From: Plutella xylostella
Lineage: Eukaryota > Arthropoda > Insecta > Lepidoptera > Plutellidae
Assembly: GCF_932276165.1 (NCBI RefSeq)
Contig: NC_063994.1
Location: 806,001-870,000, forward strand
Length of the DNA: 64,000 nucleotides
Reading direction: 5' to 3'
Positions 42,201 through 54,015 of this stretch are shown piece after piece. Each line of letters opens with the position of its first letter. Position 1 is the first letter of the stretch. A program made the position numbers and the translations under genes. Under the pieces are notes generated by a model. That model searched no databases, had not been told where the DNA came from, and saw nothing but the letters and a program-made list of their open reading frames with translations.

Positions 42201-45200
42201 GGATTTTTTATAGTTAAAGTGTAGGAACATCTCACACACAGCCATTCATCTAAACTAGGGAGAGACTGTAATATAGGTATCGAACAGCTGATATATCTAA
42301 ACAGATACATGGGTACATATTAACTCCCAAGACCAGAGTATCTGACATTAAAACAAATTACCGGCCCGGTCTGTAATCGAACTTAGGACCTTCGGGATAG
42401 CAATCAGGGTCACTAACTACTACAGCAAAGTTTCAAAATCCCACTTTAAAACAGAGTTGTCGCTCACTCTCAATATTAACAATTATGGAATAAGAGAGGT
42501 TATCGCGAGTTAGTACCCTACATCTATATTCTTGCTAGATATTGTACACCCTTCATGTGGCATCGAGGCCGTAAGACACCTGTGTATAGTCATATTTTGG
42601 ACAGTTAGGAATTCCAGGTACTTACTTGGGGGATCATTACGGAGCAATTGACATCTGCGAGTATCTGCTCGCATACTGTTCATGCAGGATTGAAACGTCG
42701 ACCCTTGGTCGCATACTAGCGCTTTTGGAAGAAGTCCCGTTTGAGAGACAGCAGTTACTACTTCCTGCAATATTGGAAACATATTTATTTATAAATGGCA
42801 GTAATGTTTTTAAATATTACAACTTAAAGTTGTATCTTCATATCCCTGATTGTTACAATACATAATTTTAACAGGGCGGAAAGATTGAACGGGTTGGAGA
42901 GAAACTACCTTAAATGTTAATTTAACCTTGATGTCATTTAATTAAATTAAAATTAAATTTAATTAAAAATACTAAAGATTAAACTTCAAAATAAATAAGT
43001 AAGTACCTTTAAAATGTTTTTCAACTTAATAGTTGGAGTTGTTCCTTCACATAAATAATAAGCTATGGGCTGTCTCCATGAAGTGCATATACCTCGAACC
43101 ATAAAAACAAGGGCATGATCGCATAGTTTCCTTTCCACTTCGGCACCAAAATTCACAAAACCGTCAATGCGATCTTCAGATTCTAAGAATGTCAAATGAG
43201 GTGTCAACGCCACTTCATCAAACACAATGGAACAGCACTTTTTTTTGTCATCCCAATTCCGAACTGACTCCTTTAGTTGTGTAAATATGTTTTCATTTAT
43301 TCCCGGTGCAAGAGAAATATGATGAGTAAATTTTCTTAGAGTGCGCCTGCTAGGCAAGATAAATATCTTGTGCAGCAATTTATATCCTTTCGGACTTTGC
43401 TTTTGGAGTGATAGAGCCAAGAGTTTCTGTTCAGTTGTGAACCTCCGTCTTTTTATGTGTTTATTGGCGAGCGTGACCTGCATTTTAAGGAATGTCTTGG
43501 CTTGAGGAGTCAGTTTCTCTACAAGCTCAGAAAAAGATTTGTTCTGATTTAGTTTTTCAGCTTTTTCTATTCGCTCCTGGTATGACTGAACTATACGGCG
43601 ACGGGATTTCAGTATTTTCGAGCATTTTTGGTACATTTTCTTGCATCTGGGGGTTAATTGTTGTACACTTTTTATAAGTCTTTTCCTTGCCGTCTTGGTT
43701 TCTGAAAAGTAGAAAATAAAATATTTTAGTATTTTACTTAAAATAATAAATACCTTTAGATAGTATTATTCGAACTAAGAACTAATAATAGGCGGATTTA
43801 TAGCTAAAAAAAAAACGATACCCTACCTGGACCTTAAATTGAAAGAGTATTTTTGATTAAATTGGGGAGTGTTTTTTTCTAATAAATAAATATAATACAC
43901 TAACTTCTCCGCCAGCTTCGCTTCTGGGATAAAAAGTGCATAAAAACTTAAATCACTCTACGTCGTAGGCTTACCTAATGTCACATTGGACCTTCTTGAA
44001 CAGCTAGGAGATATGACTTCTGGAATACGAACAGTACATTCTGCGGTCGTAATATCATCAGGAATGGTTCCTGAAACTGAAAACAGTGATTTTCAGAAGT
44101 AATAGAGTTAAATCTCTCTTTTGGGAAGAAATAAATTGTTCAATTCGACAGAAGTAGAATGTCGAATTCCAAATTTTAATGTAGGATTTTCGAAACAAAG
44201 CTCTTGGGCAAAACCTAGAATAGTTGCAGTTGAGTTGAATCAATAGTTTAATTATCAAATATGAAATTGGCAATACCTAAAAAAAAATGTAGTGAACTAC
44301 TTACTGTCTGTTGCTGCGGATATGTTAAAATTATCTAACTCTCTCTGCGAGTTAGAACCACACGAGCCATTAGTGTCGTTACCATCTAAAATTAGAAATA
44401 GTTTTTTTAATTAAGATTATAATAATAGGTTTTATCTAAAATGTCATCAAAATAATAGGTTTGTTCTATCTAACATAAGTCTTTTGCTAAAAACTATTGC
44501 TACAACTAATATTTTTTTTAAAATCTCGGATACTGATTTGACGGTTCATCAATGATTCAAATTCTGAACGGTTCATCAACAGCCGATTGTCCTGCCGATA
44601 TGTCACCGAACGAACGATATTTCACCTGAACTTAGTATCCGAGATTAAAAAACAGGTTTCTAAAAGTTTCTAAGGTACTTTAGTTTTCTTTCAGTGCATA
44701 TACTTTATATTATACTTGCTACTATTATAGTGTGACCATTACCGCTGTGCACTGCGGGGGACGTGCGGGGCGGGGCCGCCACGAGCGTGCCAGACGAAGT
44801 AGCCGATTTCTCCTACCGTCTCGCCGCGCGCATGCCTTAGGGCGGTAATGGTCATACTAACTATAATACTACACTACTGTATGCACTGCTTACTACAATA
44901 ACTATCATACAATAATACATTCGATTGCACGGATTGCACCATACTTTGATTGTGTCTTTTAATCAAAATATTATTAAACAAGTACTCTACAGCTAAAATA
45001 AATGGTTAAATACGAAATTAATCATTTTTGCTAGTAAGTATTCCATTGTTTGTTATGTTTCATTTTAAATCTAATTTTTAAATAAATTCTAATAAAAAGA
45101 CACACTAAGGGCGTCTTGCACAACAAAGTTAAATAAAATTAAATAGTTTGTCTCTTGCTCTGACAGTATAATGTCAAAGCAAGAGGTCATAGATTTAATT

Positions 45201-46903
45201 TTATTTAGCTTTGTTGTGCAAGACGCCCTAAGATTGTTTACCTTTAGTGCCAAGTAAGGACAAATGGATTATACTAGAAATATATACATACACACAATAA
45301 AATAAAAACTACTAGGTAATTATAATTAAAGTGAAGTACCAGTATTAAACTTCTTTTTTTTATTGGGTGGCAGTGCATATGAATGCTCAAGGTTCACTGT
45401 ATTTAACACTTTTATAATGTCTTCCACTGTAATATAAACAATTACTTAACAAAAATTCAAATTAAGATAGGGTATGTCTTAGATAATAATTAGGTATAAT
45501 GTAAGTAATAAATAGTATGTTACGAGTACATACGTTCTGATCCTGACAGATGTCTTTTGGTAGTTTCCAGAGGTGCATTGAGAGGTATTTTCTTTGCATA
45601 ATCGTGATCCCATTTAGCATGCATGGAGTGGAAATCTATAAAATAAAATGTAAAACAATGATAATTATAATAATCATTCAATAGGAAACAAGATTCAACA
45701 TAGTTTATAAAATCTGCAACTGCATTGGTGGTATGCTCTATAAAGAAATACTGGTAAATGTAGCATGTGACACCCTCAAGCCTGAAATTTTTAGAAGTAG
45801 GGTATGATAATGAAGGAAGAATCATAGGAAGTGATGAATGAGGAGCTCCTTGAAAGTGAGTGGCATATGGGCAACTATTACATTAACCAAAACTTGAGTT
45901 TTTTTTTAATGTTGGCAGACTGATGCTGTGAGTCATTTTATTATTTTAACTAAACAATTTCACTCTAATTGACTCTATATTAGTAAGTAGGTTACTACTA
46001 CTTACTTTCATATTTTGGCTTGCCAGATGAAATTTCCTCAGCTGTAAATAAAGATGGTACAGCCATGTAGTGCCTCCTTCCTCTTGTGAAACTTTTGGGT
46101 TCAAAATGCTTCAAACACACCTGAAATTTTCAATCATGTTAGACATAAGTATTACACATAAAAATTGATTGTATCCAAGGGTGATGTACCAACTGAATGT
46201 TAAATAAATGTATCCATGCCATCTAGAACACCCTGGGCAGTCAGTGACAACATATCTGACTGGCTAATCCTTTCACCCCGGGGACATGTGACACTAACAC
46301 CAAAAGTATGAAATGTATCTTACTGATATACCTAAAAGATAAGGAGTGATGGTAGCTCAATCCGGTAAGCGCCCACTTCTCACACCAGAGATGTGGGTTC
46401 AAATCCAATAGGTATAGGTAGGTAAGTACCAATGAGTTCTTTGAATTTCAATACAATGTATAATCTTATGGGGAAGGAAAACACTGTGAGGAATCCTGTA
46501 TAATATGTCTAGATTGTGTACCCTAAGTACATTGTAGTCATTCAAAGACGGCTATATAGTACAAATATTCAGCGAAAAGCGGGTGGCTCGCTTTCGAGTC
46601 ACCTCTGACTACACCTTTGGGGACTACAGTCATCAGCATATTGTGTAAGTGTGAATATACATTATATATTGTATAAGATAAGTAGATAATAAGCCTCATG
46701 TGTTATATTAGGTACTGATAAGAATGCAAACTTACAACTTTTTCCCTGAGACGATATCTAGGTAGGCCCATCAACCCGGAACAATATGGTTTGAGAGTGT
46801 CCAACCAAACATCTGAAACTCGAGGGTCATGCGGCCACCGGGAGGTTTTAGATCCCACATCAGATTTGCAGCCATCTACGACGCACTTGCGAATCCGAAT
46901 CAT
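39258..46903 (-). CDS. THAP-domain P-element-type transposase, 11 exons, intact frame
   Basis: Predicted exons, 5' to 3': 46903-46736, 46120-46006, 45635-45534, 45426-45340, 44385-44305, 44076-43975, 43701-43007, 42764-42626, 42186-41887, 40890-40797, 40305-39258. All introns are GT-AG, phases match, and the join is 2931 nt, 976 residues plus stop. THAP zinc finger: Cys7, Cys12, Cys58, His61, with RWPHDP and AVPSLF (76-81). A charged linker and HTH-like region precede the catalytic core: Asp380 (IVFDEVALTP), Asp469 (LVCDQGS) and Glu717 (NQDPLENFF), spaced much as in human THAP9. An insertion domain (FDPPHLIKGIRNN) lies between. An acceptor at 46912 suggests an upstream 5'UTR exon. Expected roles are DNA binding and P-type DNA cutting and joining in the nucleus. 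No terminal repeats were found, so domestication is possible. Confidence 0.8.
40608..40756. mobile_element. MITE CCTGTTTCACAATGTCTG family, copy 1
   Basis: Inverted arms CCTGTTTCACAATGTCTG and CAGACATTGTGAAACAGG surround an AGCTGTCAC/GTGACAGC palindrome. It lies in the last intron of the THAP gene. Copy 2 is at 59628. Confidence 0.7.
41110..41310 (+). mobile_element. RTE-type LINE 3' end, second copy
   Basis: Same terminal segment as 37020 (GCGCTCCTTGGGAGAG, GTCCAGCAGTGG, GATGATGATGA tail) with more changes. It lies in an intron of the THAP gene, opposite to its transcription. Confidence 0.65.
41565..41735 (-). mobile_element. 5S-derived SINE fragment
   Basis: Partial reverse copy (CACGGGTCTCATTCCAATGA, GGCCTAGTGCGGGTTGGTG, AAGTGGGCAACC) with internal deletions, in the same intron. 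Confidence 0.7.
44522..44648. mobile_element. MITE with AATCTCGGATACT ends
   Basis: AATCTCGGATACT and AGTATCCGAGATT are inverted at the two ends of a 127-bp unit in an intron of the THAP gene. Confidence 0.6.
44729..44869. mobile_element. GC-rich MITE (GTGACCATTACCGC ends)
   Basis: GTGTGACCATTACCGC and GCGGTAATGGTCATAC face each other around a GC-rich core. About 140 bp, intronic. Confidence 0.65.
45109..45228. mobile_element. 120-bp MITE (TAA duplication)
   Basis: Near-perfect inverted arms beginning GGGCGTCTTGCACAACAAAG, flanked by TAA at 45106-45108 and 45229-45231. Intronic, PIF/Harbinger-like. Confidence 0.85.
46341..46515 (+). mobile_element. tRNA-derived SINE, 5' part
   Basis: Box A TAGCTCAATCCGG and box B GGGTTCAAATCC are both present, followed by the SINE body (GTACCAATGAGTTCTTTG). 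The 3' half is missing. It lies in the first coding intron of the THAP gene. Confidence 0.75.
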
Positions 46904-46912
46904 GTCAGACAG

Positions 46913-48092
46913 CTGAAAGACAATCAAAGATAAGAATCAAGAATACATACAAAGGTTACTTAAACTTATGAAAAGGGTATTGTCTACTTGGTGATAACTT
47001 ACGGAAAAGTGGAAATTATTGGAGGTGTAAGACTGGTCACAAGGCTGATGATGGCTGAGGGAAGACGCAGGTCACAAACGGAGGGAAAACCTTAACACGC
47101 TGACTTTGGACGAAGTTCTGTAATCAGTCACAAAAAACAACAAGCAAAACAAATAGATTAGTAGCAAAAGAACAGTGTCCTTTCAATGATAAAAAGAATT
47201 AAAATTTGCATCAATAAGTGAATATTGTAAGCAAATTGTAATTTTTTCGTAAAGTCTCCGCTATAGAAATAGTGAGACAAAACAAAATGGCGGGAAAGCC
47301 AGGAAAATTCAAGCGTCAGTCAGATAGAAAAATAACGGCGAAAATTTGATTTTGTACACAGAACAAATTTAAGAAAGTATGTTCTCGATGCAGTCGTATA
47401 AATAACTTACAAGACTGAATAAATTATTTTCACTTACAAAAATAACTTAACAATTATGTTGTAATATTATAACTTACCTAACTTATTATTTAATCATGTA
47501 TTTTTTTAATACATTATACTTTATGGGATCGATTCTATTCTTTCAACTGATATCAAAATACACCGTTTTAAGTTTAAATAGGATGAAAAGTTAGGACATT
47601 TTCAACAGTTGAAAATCAAAAGGTCTTTTAGCTTGAAAAATTGATAAAACAGAAAAAATATTTTATATTAAAAAAAATATATATTTGTTTTTGGTTCTAT
47701 CATTTCCACTCGAATTACAAGTAGCCAATGGGAGCGGAGCCGTTTTCGTCTAGCCAATCAGCATGCTAAGGTTTTTTTTTTTTTAAATTGACTAAGATAA
47801 AGGATTTATACAGCCAGAGTCCCCCCCGTGGTGATGATTCTTCATGACATATCGTAGTTTATTTTCTCTATGCTTCATGATTGACCATTGACAAAAAAAA
47901 TAAAGATTGACCATAGAGAAAATAAACTAATAATATTGACAGCTACACACAGACTAAATAGAGTTTTTTTGTGTGTATTGGCTTGGCCACTAGGCCTTAA
48001 AGCCATATCTTTATTTTCAAGTTTCAAGACACCGACATACTAGCGCATGTCGCGGCTGTCTGCCCGTTGTAGTGTTGCCAGATTCTCAAATT
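46913..48092 (-). promoter_or_regulatory. Upstream region of the THAP gene
   Basis: No repeat recognised from 46913 to about 47760. AAAATGGCGG at 47284 is a YY1-like word of the kind often found near start sites. A branch/acceptor-like TTGATTGTCTTTCAG precedes 46912, implying a non-coding first exon somewhere here. Confidence 0.3.
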
Positions 48093-48498
48093 ATACTTTC
48101 AAGGACCGAAGTATAGTTTTATACCAACACCAACGTACTTTGGCCTTAGAGCCTACCTTAGTTGTTAAACCATGGAAGTAATAAGTACTGTACGTAAGTA
48201 CTTATTACTTCCATGGTTTATACAAACTAGACAAGTACATGGACATGGAAGATGAAGTTGGAATGTACCCACCGGCCAATAACAAAAGTATATAGCTACT
48301 TATGCAGCTGAAATTTTCTGATTTAGGTAAGTACCTACTTGTCTAGTTTATATAAAATAAACCATGGAAGTAATAAAAGTACTTACGTACAGTAGGTACT
48401 TATTACTATTACTTCCATGGTATTAACAACTAAGGTAGATTCTAAGGCCAAAGAACGTTGGTGTTGGTATAAAACTATACTTCGGCCCTTGAAAGTAT
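48093..48498. mobile_element. 406-bp foldback element
   Basis: Ends ATACTTTCAAGGACCGAAG and CTTCGGCCCTTGAAAGTAT are inverted. The arms extend about 130 bp each, and contain inner palindromes around CCATGGAAGTAATAA. TE-like, no coding. Confidence 0.7.
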
Positions 48499-49984
48499 GC
48501 GTTTTTGACGTTCGCTCATGTTTGGTATACTAGCGTATAGACGAACTGACAGCTCGATAAAACGTGACCAATTTTGATTTTTCAGTGTGTGCATTAGCTA
48601 GTGATGTACCTTTCTTTACTTTGGAGGACCATCGATAAGTTATTGAAGTTCGATGTTCGACCCTTTGAGAGAGTTGTTCCATAGACTTTTGTTGTCCAGA
48701 TTATAATTTTGACAAAGGGTAAAAAAATGCATAAATAAAAATAAAAACACTTTTTTTACAGAACAATCTTAGATGTATTAGCTGTCTGACCCATATTACA
48801 GGCTCTGCCTTGGATAGCCGTGTCTGAGATGTTCCCACATATTTATTTATTTAACTGGTCCATTACAGTTTCGTTTCCTAAATTATGATTCCGTCAGCCT
48901 GTGGGGAATCCATTGGTCGCGTTTTTTAGTAATAAGTATAATTTACTACAGTCAAACTATAAAGTCCTGATATCAAAGAGTGCGATTTTGCTAAGACTTT
49001 TTATGATCATCAGTTATTTACTTACTTTTACATACATTTTAAAAATAAAATATGGATTGATTATGGATTTTAACAGATAGTCCTTTAATAAATACCTATA
49101 ACAGATCGATTAAATACGATCTTAAACGATTAGTTAGGATCCACTTCCGTTTTCACGACTTTGTAGTTGGACTGTAAGTAACAATAAGTATTTAGAATTT
49201 TAAGTTCTCATTTTGAGTGAATGTTTTTTATAATGTTCTTATGAGAAATAAAGTACCTTAAACCTAAACCTAATTATTAAGTTTACATTCATTCTTAAGT
49301 CGAATTGCTGCAAATGGTAGAGTTCTTCTTTGGATTCCAACCAACGCGTCCAACTAATTTCAACCACTTTCGTCTTATTATAGTATCTATAGAGGGAATC
49401 TGTTTGACAAATTATAGAAAATAATTAGTTTATGTATTTTTTAAAGGATGTACCTTGCCCTGACAAAATGGTTCAGATACGAGACGGTAAACGCAAGCTA
49501 GCATTTATTTTCATAGGTAACATTCAAGATAAAATATCGATAATGATATCGATTAATTTGAGTCAATCCCTAGCGTACATGTAAAATAAATTGATGAAAA
49601 AAATATCTACTAAAATCATGAAAATTATTAACAAATGGACTTCCACATTCACAAAATATGAAAATAAACAACAGCATTGGCATTATTTTATATTTAATAC
49701 AGGATAAAAGACAAATTTTAACCAAAAATAAACGCGTCATGGAAGTGATGACGATTTTGGTATTTACCTGTATGCTACCTAGATGCTACCTACATAACTA
49801 AAGTTGGTTTTCCTTTGAAGTCATCAACGGGATTTCCAATGTCAAAAATTAATTATCTCAATGGCCTATGTAAGCTCAGAATAATTACTTATGAGCAATT
49901 TTCCTTGACAGCTGTCAGCTAGCTAGCCATGATAAGTACTTATAGCCAATAGATGTCGTGACAACATAGTGTACAGAACTGTCA
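48499..49984. other. No gene recognised
   Basis: AT-rich intergenic DNA with no open frame or repeat that I can support. Confidence 0.45.
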
Positions 49985-50507
49985 GGCCGGCTCCACACGT
50001 TGGTTCCAACGCTCGTACCAACGTTGGACTGCAAATTGGGTGAGACGTACATACGTTGGCTAATAGTAATAAACTAGTTCTGTCCCGGCAGGGCCAACGT
50101 AAAGATGTCCGATACAGAAATCTTAACTGCTCTGGGGCGATAAATATGTGCTCATTAATGATTCCCGCTTTTTAAATCTTCAATTGAGAAGATCATGCCC
50201 ATATTCTGTTGAATGCTGCGCCATGCATCAGCTAATACATTTTGATATTTATGTTCCTTTCGAGTTGCGTCCCATATTATTGGATGTGCTTGTTGTTAAG
50301 TTCAATAAGATCTGTAACTTTTTAATTTTTCCATTAAGGTGACGATTTTGTGGATGAGAAATCCATTCTTGCTCGACGTCCGCACTCGTTGTGTGTTGCA
50401 ACAGCACTCAGCAAAGCGCCAACGTGTGGGCCAATGCAATTTTCTAGATCCATACGTTGGACGAGTAGCGTTGGGACCTGCGTTGGGGTTAACGTATGGA
50501 GCCGGCG
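49985..50507. mobile_element. Non-autonomous element, TCA duplication
   Basis: Ends GGCCGGCTCCACACG and CGTATGGAGCCGGCG, with subterminal CAACGTTGG-type words, flanked by TCA at 49982-49984 and 50508-50510. The 3-bp duplication and size fit a Harbinger-like deletion derivative. Confidence 0.65.
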
Positions 50508-50522
50508 TCAAATATTGCACAC

Positions 50523-51260
50523 AGAGAGCAAGGGGTTGAAGTATTAAACTCAGAATAAAAACTCACAACTTTTAATAGTACTTCTATTTATAGCCAAACC
50601 AGGAATATAAAAACCCTCGCCATATGAGGCGATTGTTAAAAAAAAAAAAAAGTTCCTTTTTGGAGAAATAGATGGCGTTGTCTGGGGTTGTACCAACTTT
50701 CAAACCCTCAGAACACACTCAGATCACAATATGTTATTCTGTGAGGCTAACGAAATGTGAAAGTGACGTAGGTAGGTAGAATTGTAGTATTATTTTCTCT
50801 ATGATGTCGATGTCACTGTTGCTTCAGCGTTCAGTGCGATTGTGCGTACAGCCGTTTTCGCAGTTTCCAATCAATTTTTCGCACATTTATCCGAGTCGCC
50901 TTAATCCATTGTTGCGCCTGGCTTTCATCATTTGGAAATTTATGATGTCCTTTATTTTTACAAGTTGCGACGGCACACATTCTCATCTTGTCTTGTAAGT
51001 ATTTCTTTGGTATCTTATTTAGGATCATAGTTACAATAAATAAAAATAGAAAATCAGTTCTCGCACGCAGCACCCGTTCAAACGGCGCGCATAGAGAAAA
51101 GAACACTACGTGACGGCGCGGGTAGAACTATTCACAGAATACTTAGCACTATCCCAAGCCACATGCAGTCTGAGCCTCGGAAGGATGGCTCGCGCTACCA
51201 CCCGACATTTAATCACAACTAGTGAGTTCTTATTCTGAGTTTAGTACTCTTTGCTCTCTA
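50523..51260. mobile_element. Inverted-repeat element carrying a THAP exon
   Basis: AGAGAGCAA then GTATTAAACTCAGAATAA on the left pairs with TTATTCTGAGTTTAGTAC and TTGCTCTCT on the right. Inside is a THAP-like coding segment. The arms of another pair (ATAGCCAAACCAGGAATATA near 50592 and its reverse near 52205) cross the right end, so two elements overlap or have recombined. Confidence 0.55.
50860..50986 (-). pseudogene. Partial THAP domain
   Basis: The minus strand reads MRMCAVATCKNKGHHKFPND then WIKATRINVRK, giving the first Cys pair, the HKFP motif and the Trp of a THAP zinc finger. The second Cys/His pair is missing. It could be a first exon (an intron may follow) or a relic of a P-like element. 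Confidence 0.5.
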
Positions 51261-51487
51261 TGTAATTTTTGACAGTTGGTACACTGCGTTTTCACGCCAT
51301 CTATCGGCTTACCCAAAAGCTCAACTGACAGCTGTCAAGGAAAACGGCTCATTGCGGAAAAGCAATAGAACTTTTTTCTTGCACTGGTATCATTGACTCA
51401 AAATGTCATTTGTCTATTGCTGTCAAACTGTGGTGCTGTCAATGCGTAGGGTTTATTATAGCTTTTGTGAGTTTTTTGTGTTTCCAA

Positions 51488-51618
51488 ATGCCGAAAATTA
51501 TCCATAGCCGTGAAAGGAAACTAATTTACCACATAAACAAGTATTTGTCGGAGAAAAAGTCCGAGGGATTGGACTTATTTCTACTTGATAACATAACTGA
51601 TACTATTGTCAAAATGAC
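51488..51618 (+). pseudogene. First exon of a DDE_3-type transposase
   Basis: Starts MPKIIHSRERKLIYHINKYL and ends with a donor-like ACTGGTAGGT. It resembles the N-terminal HTH exon of the transposase family whose catalytic part lies at 21930. No matching second exon is visible here. Confidence 0.4.
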
Positions 51619-51957
51619 TGGTAGGTATATAGTATAGTAAGAGCAAATGAATTTGTCAAATTTGTAAGCTATAACTGTAGTTTTGACTGATTATACCTAA
51701 CACATAATATTTTATCCAAGCAATGGGTATAAGAAAGTTAAACCCATTGCCTGGATAAAACATACATGCAACATACATAGTTCTGCATGCAAAGCTAAGA
51801 TGTAGTTTATCTCGAATTCCTGTGAGGATGGAAAATATTAAGCCACTAACTCTTGTCTTTTGAATGCTTAATACCATTTAAGCAATTTTGCCTTTAGGAC
51901 AAGTTCACTATTTTCAAATTACCGTTAATGAGTAATAAATACCTACACAACTGTAAT

Positions 51958-52045
51958 CTAAATGTGGGTTTCATCACGATGTTTTCTTTCACCGTAAGAC
52001 TGTTAGTAAACAATAATGTTACTTAAGTTCCAAAGAACCCATAGG
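51958..52045 (-). mobile_element. SINE fragment
   Basis: TTCATCACGATGTTTTCTTT then CACCGTAAGA and AAGAACCCATAGG match the middle of the SINE at 2786. Confidence 0.55.
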
Positions 52046-53837
52046 ATATATCCAATCACGGAGCTACTGACACTCTTTCCAAAATAAATAATAAAAAAAT
52101 GACAATTATAAATTTGAGCATGTCCAATTCACACTGGTATGACTATACTTAGTGTTGCAGTCCTCAACGCGAATGTGGCGCATTTAATACAGGGTTTTTA
52201 TATTCCTGGTTTGGCTATAGTCTCATGTCCAAAAGGGTCATTTTTAGGGTAATTTATTTAAAAAACTAAATTTAAATTTACTTGGGAAATTTAATATGCC
52301 ACGGAGTGTTTCTTTTAACTTTAAAGTTGTATTCTGCTGTTAGAGAATTAAAATATCTCTCACTTTTGTGTATCCAAACGCAATCGGAGTTTCAGGAACG
52401 CGTCCGTTTGTTTAGAAATATGTTATTTTACCTATAATGCCAGTCAGGTTCAACGGTACAACATTCTTTTGTGAACTTTACTCCTACAAAAGCTAAGAAT
52501 TTAATAACAATATGTATGATAAATATAGTCGCTAGTGTGTCGGCGGCTTAAGAAATAAATTGGCAACACTGTCTATGATGTTACTCCGCCATTGTCCATG
52601 GTTTTGGTTTGGTTCTGTGGTTTGGTTTTATGGCTTTTATTTTTATTTTCTGTAATTTCTATGATCTGAGATAGCCGTTGGACGACTTTTCGTACAAATT
52701 TTAATTTATTTTATTTTGTTGTGGTGTTTCGTTGTGTTGTTATTTGTAGATTTTTATTCGTTATTTTTCTACTTGTGTCTTACAAGTTTAGTTTCTTACA
52801 AGTTTAGCCTTACAAGTTTGGTTTTTTGGGGTTTTCTTACAGCTATTTTAAACCTCATAAATTGTTAGCATTCTCTTCCTGGTTGTTGTTAAAAGTTGAA
52901 AAATGAATAAAACAGCAACATGTGGGAGGAACTCGTGTCTATCATTGAATTATAGTCAAGCTCCTTGTCCTTTTAAATCCGTGGGCATTGCTCTGGTGGT
53001 GGCATCAAGGCCTCTGCCTCTGACGCCGATTCATTCTCCATCTTGAATTTAACTAGATCGAAATTACTTTTAAAACTTCACTGGTTAAATTATGTTTTCC
53101 TTGAATATTAAGGCTACCAGTTAATTCACTACAGGGTACATGCCTGGGTGACAGTACAACAGGTATTTTATTTTATCCCCATTGCTATAAGTTAAGGAGT
53201 TTTGACAATTTTTTGACTGAAGAGTTTCTTGGACCATTATCGTTTATAGGTTCCCAGTATATAGAGCAAGTCAATAAGCTGTAAACATCCAGTTCATCAA
53301 TAAGCAAGATTGTCAGTCAACTGTATTTTTTTTGTATTTTGCTTCCTGATGGTCAAGCAGGATGTTACTTGTACATAATATTTTGGAAGACACTTCAGTC
53401 TCCCTCCCAACACAGAGTATAATCACTTGGACTATTTGCTGTGGTTTTATAAAGTAAAGTAAATCATCCTATTCATCGCTAGGTTGGCTCTTGTATTTAT
53501 TTTTCTGTTGGTTAGCCGGGATTCTCATAGGCCAATTCACACTGAATATTTGCTTGATGTGGGCATGTTTCAGGTCAACTAGCATGAGGGAGCTGAGCAG
53601 TTCAATACAGCCTTACAATTCAATTGGCTAAACCAAATATTCATATCATGCAAATGTTCAATGTCTTTCACAATGCTCTGCACATACATGCTACAAGAGA
53701 TTGTTACTATAGCACAGTTTAAACAGTACCAACTAATTGTTACATGTATGTTATAACTCTGTACAGTTTTATTAACAAACATCTAGTGATTTGTCACTAC
53801 AGTGGGGTTACCAAACATTGGCAATTAACGATACTAA
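52046..53837. other. Intergenic DNA, one short ORF only
   Basis: No TE recognised beyond the arm near 52205. A 47-codon ORF starts at an ATG near 52902 and has ordinary composition, but there is no supporting signal. CCGCCATTG near 52588 is a YY1-like word. Confidence 0.35.
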
Positions 53838-54012
53838 AGCCCGTCACAGACTTATCTATAATATATATTAATACACCATAGAATTGGTGACTACACAGAA
53901 ATATATATTATAGCTGAGTGTGTGGTCACTGCGAAAATGTATAGAAAATATATAGTAATATGCCTAGCTATAAACATATTAATATATATTATAGCTAGGT
54001 CTGTGACGGGCT
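53838..54012. mobile_element. 175-bp MITE (TAA duplication)
   Basis: Ends AGCCCGTCACAGAC and GTCTGTGACGGGCT, then long ATATATTAAT-type arms. TAA at 53835-53837 and 54013-54015. Confidence 0.8.
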
Positions 54013-54015
54013 TAA

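Noticed and set aside
50148..50547. Small open frames in the 49985-50507 element
   Set aside because: No recognisable motif; inside a non-autonomous inverted-repeat element.
52902..53045. 47-codon ORF
   Set aside because: Ordinary length by chance, with no splice, domain or conservation signal visible.
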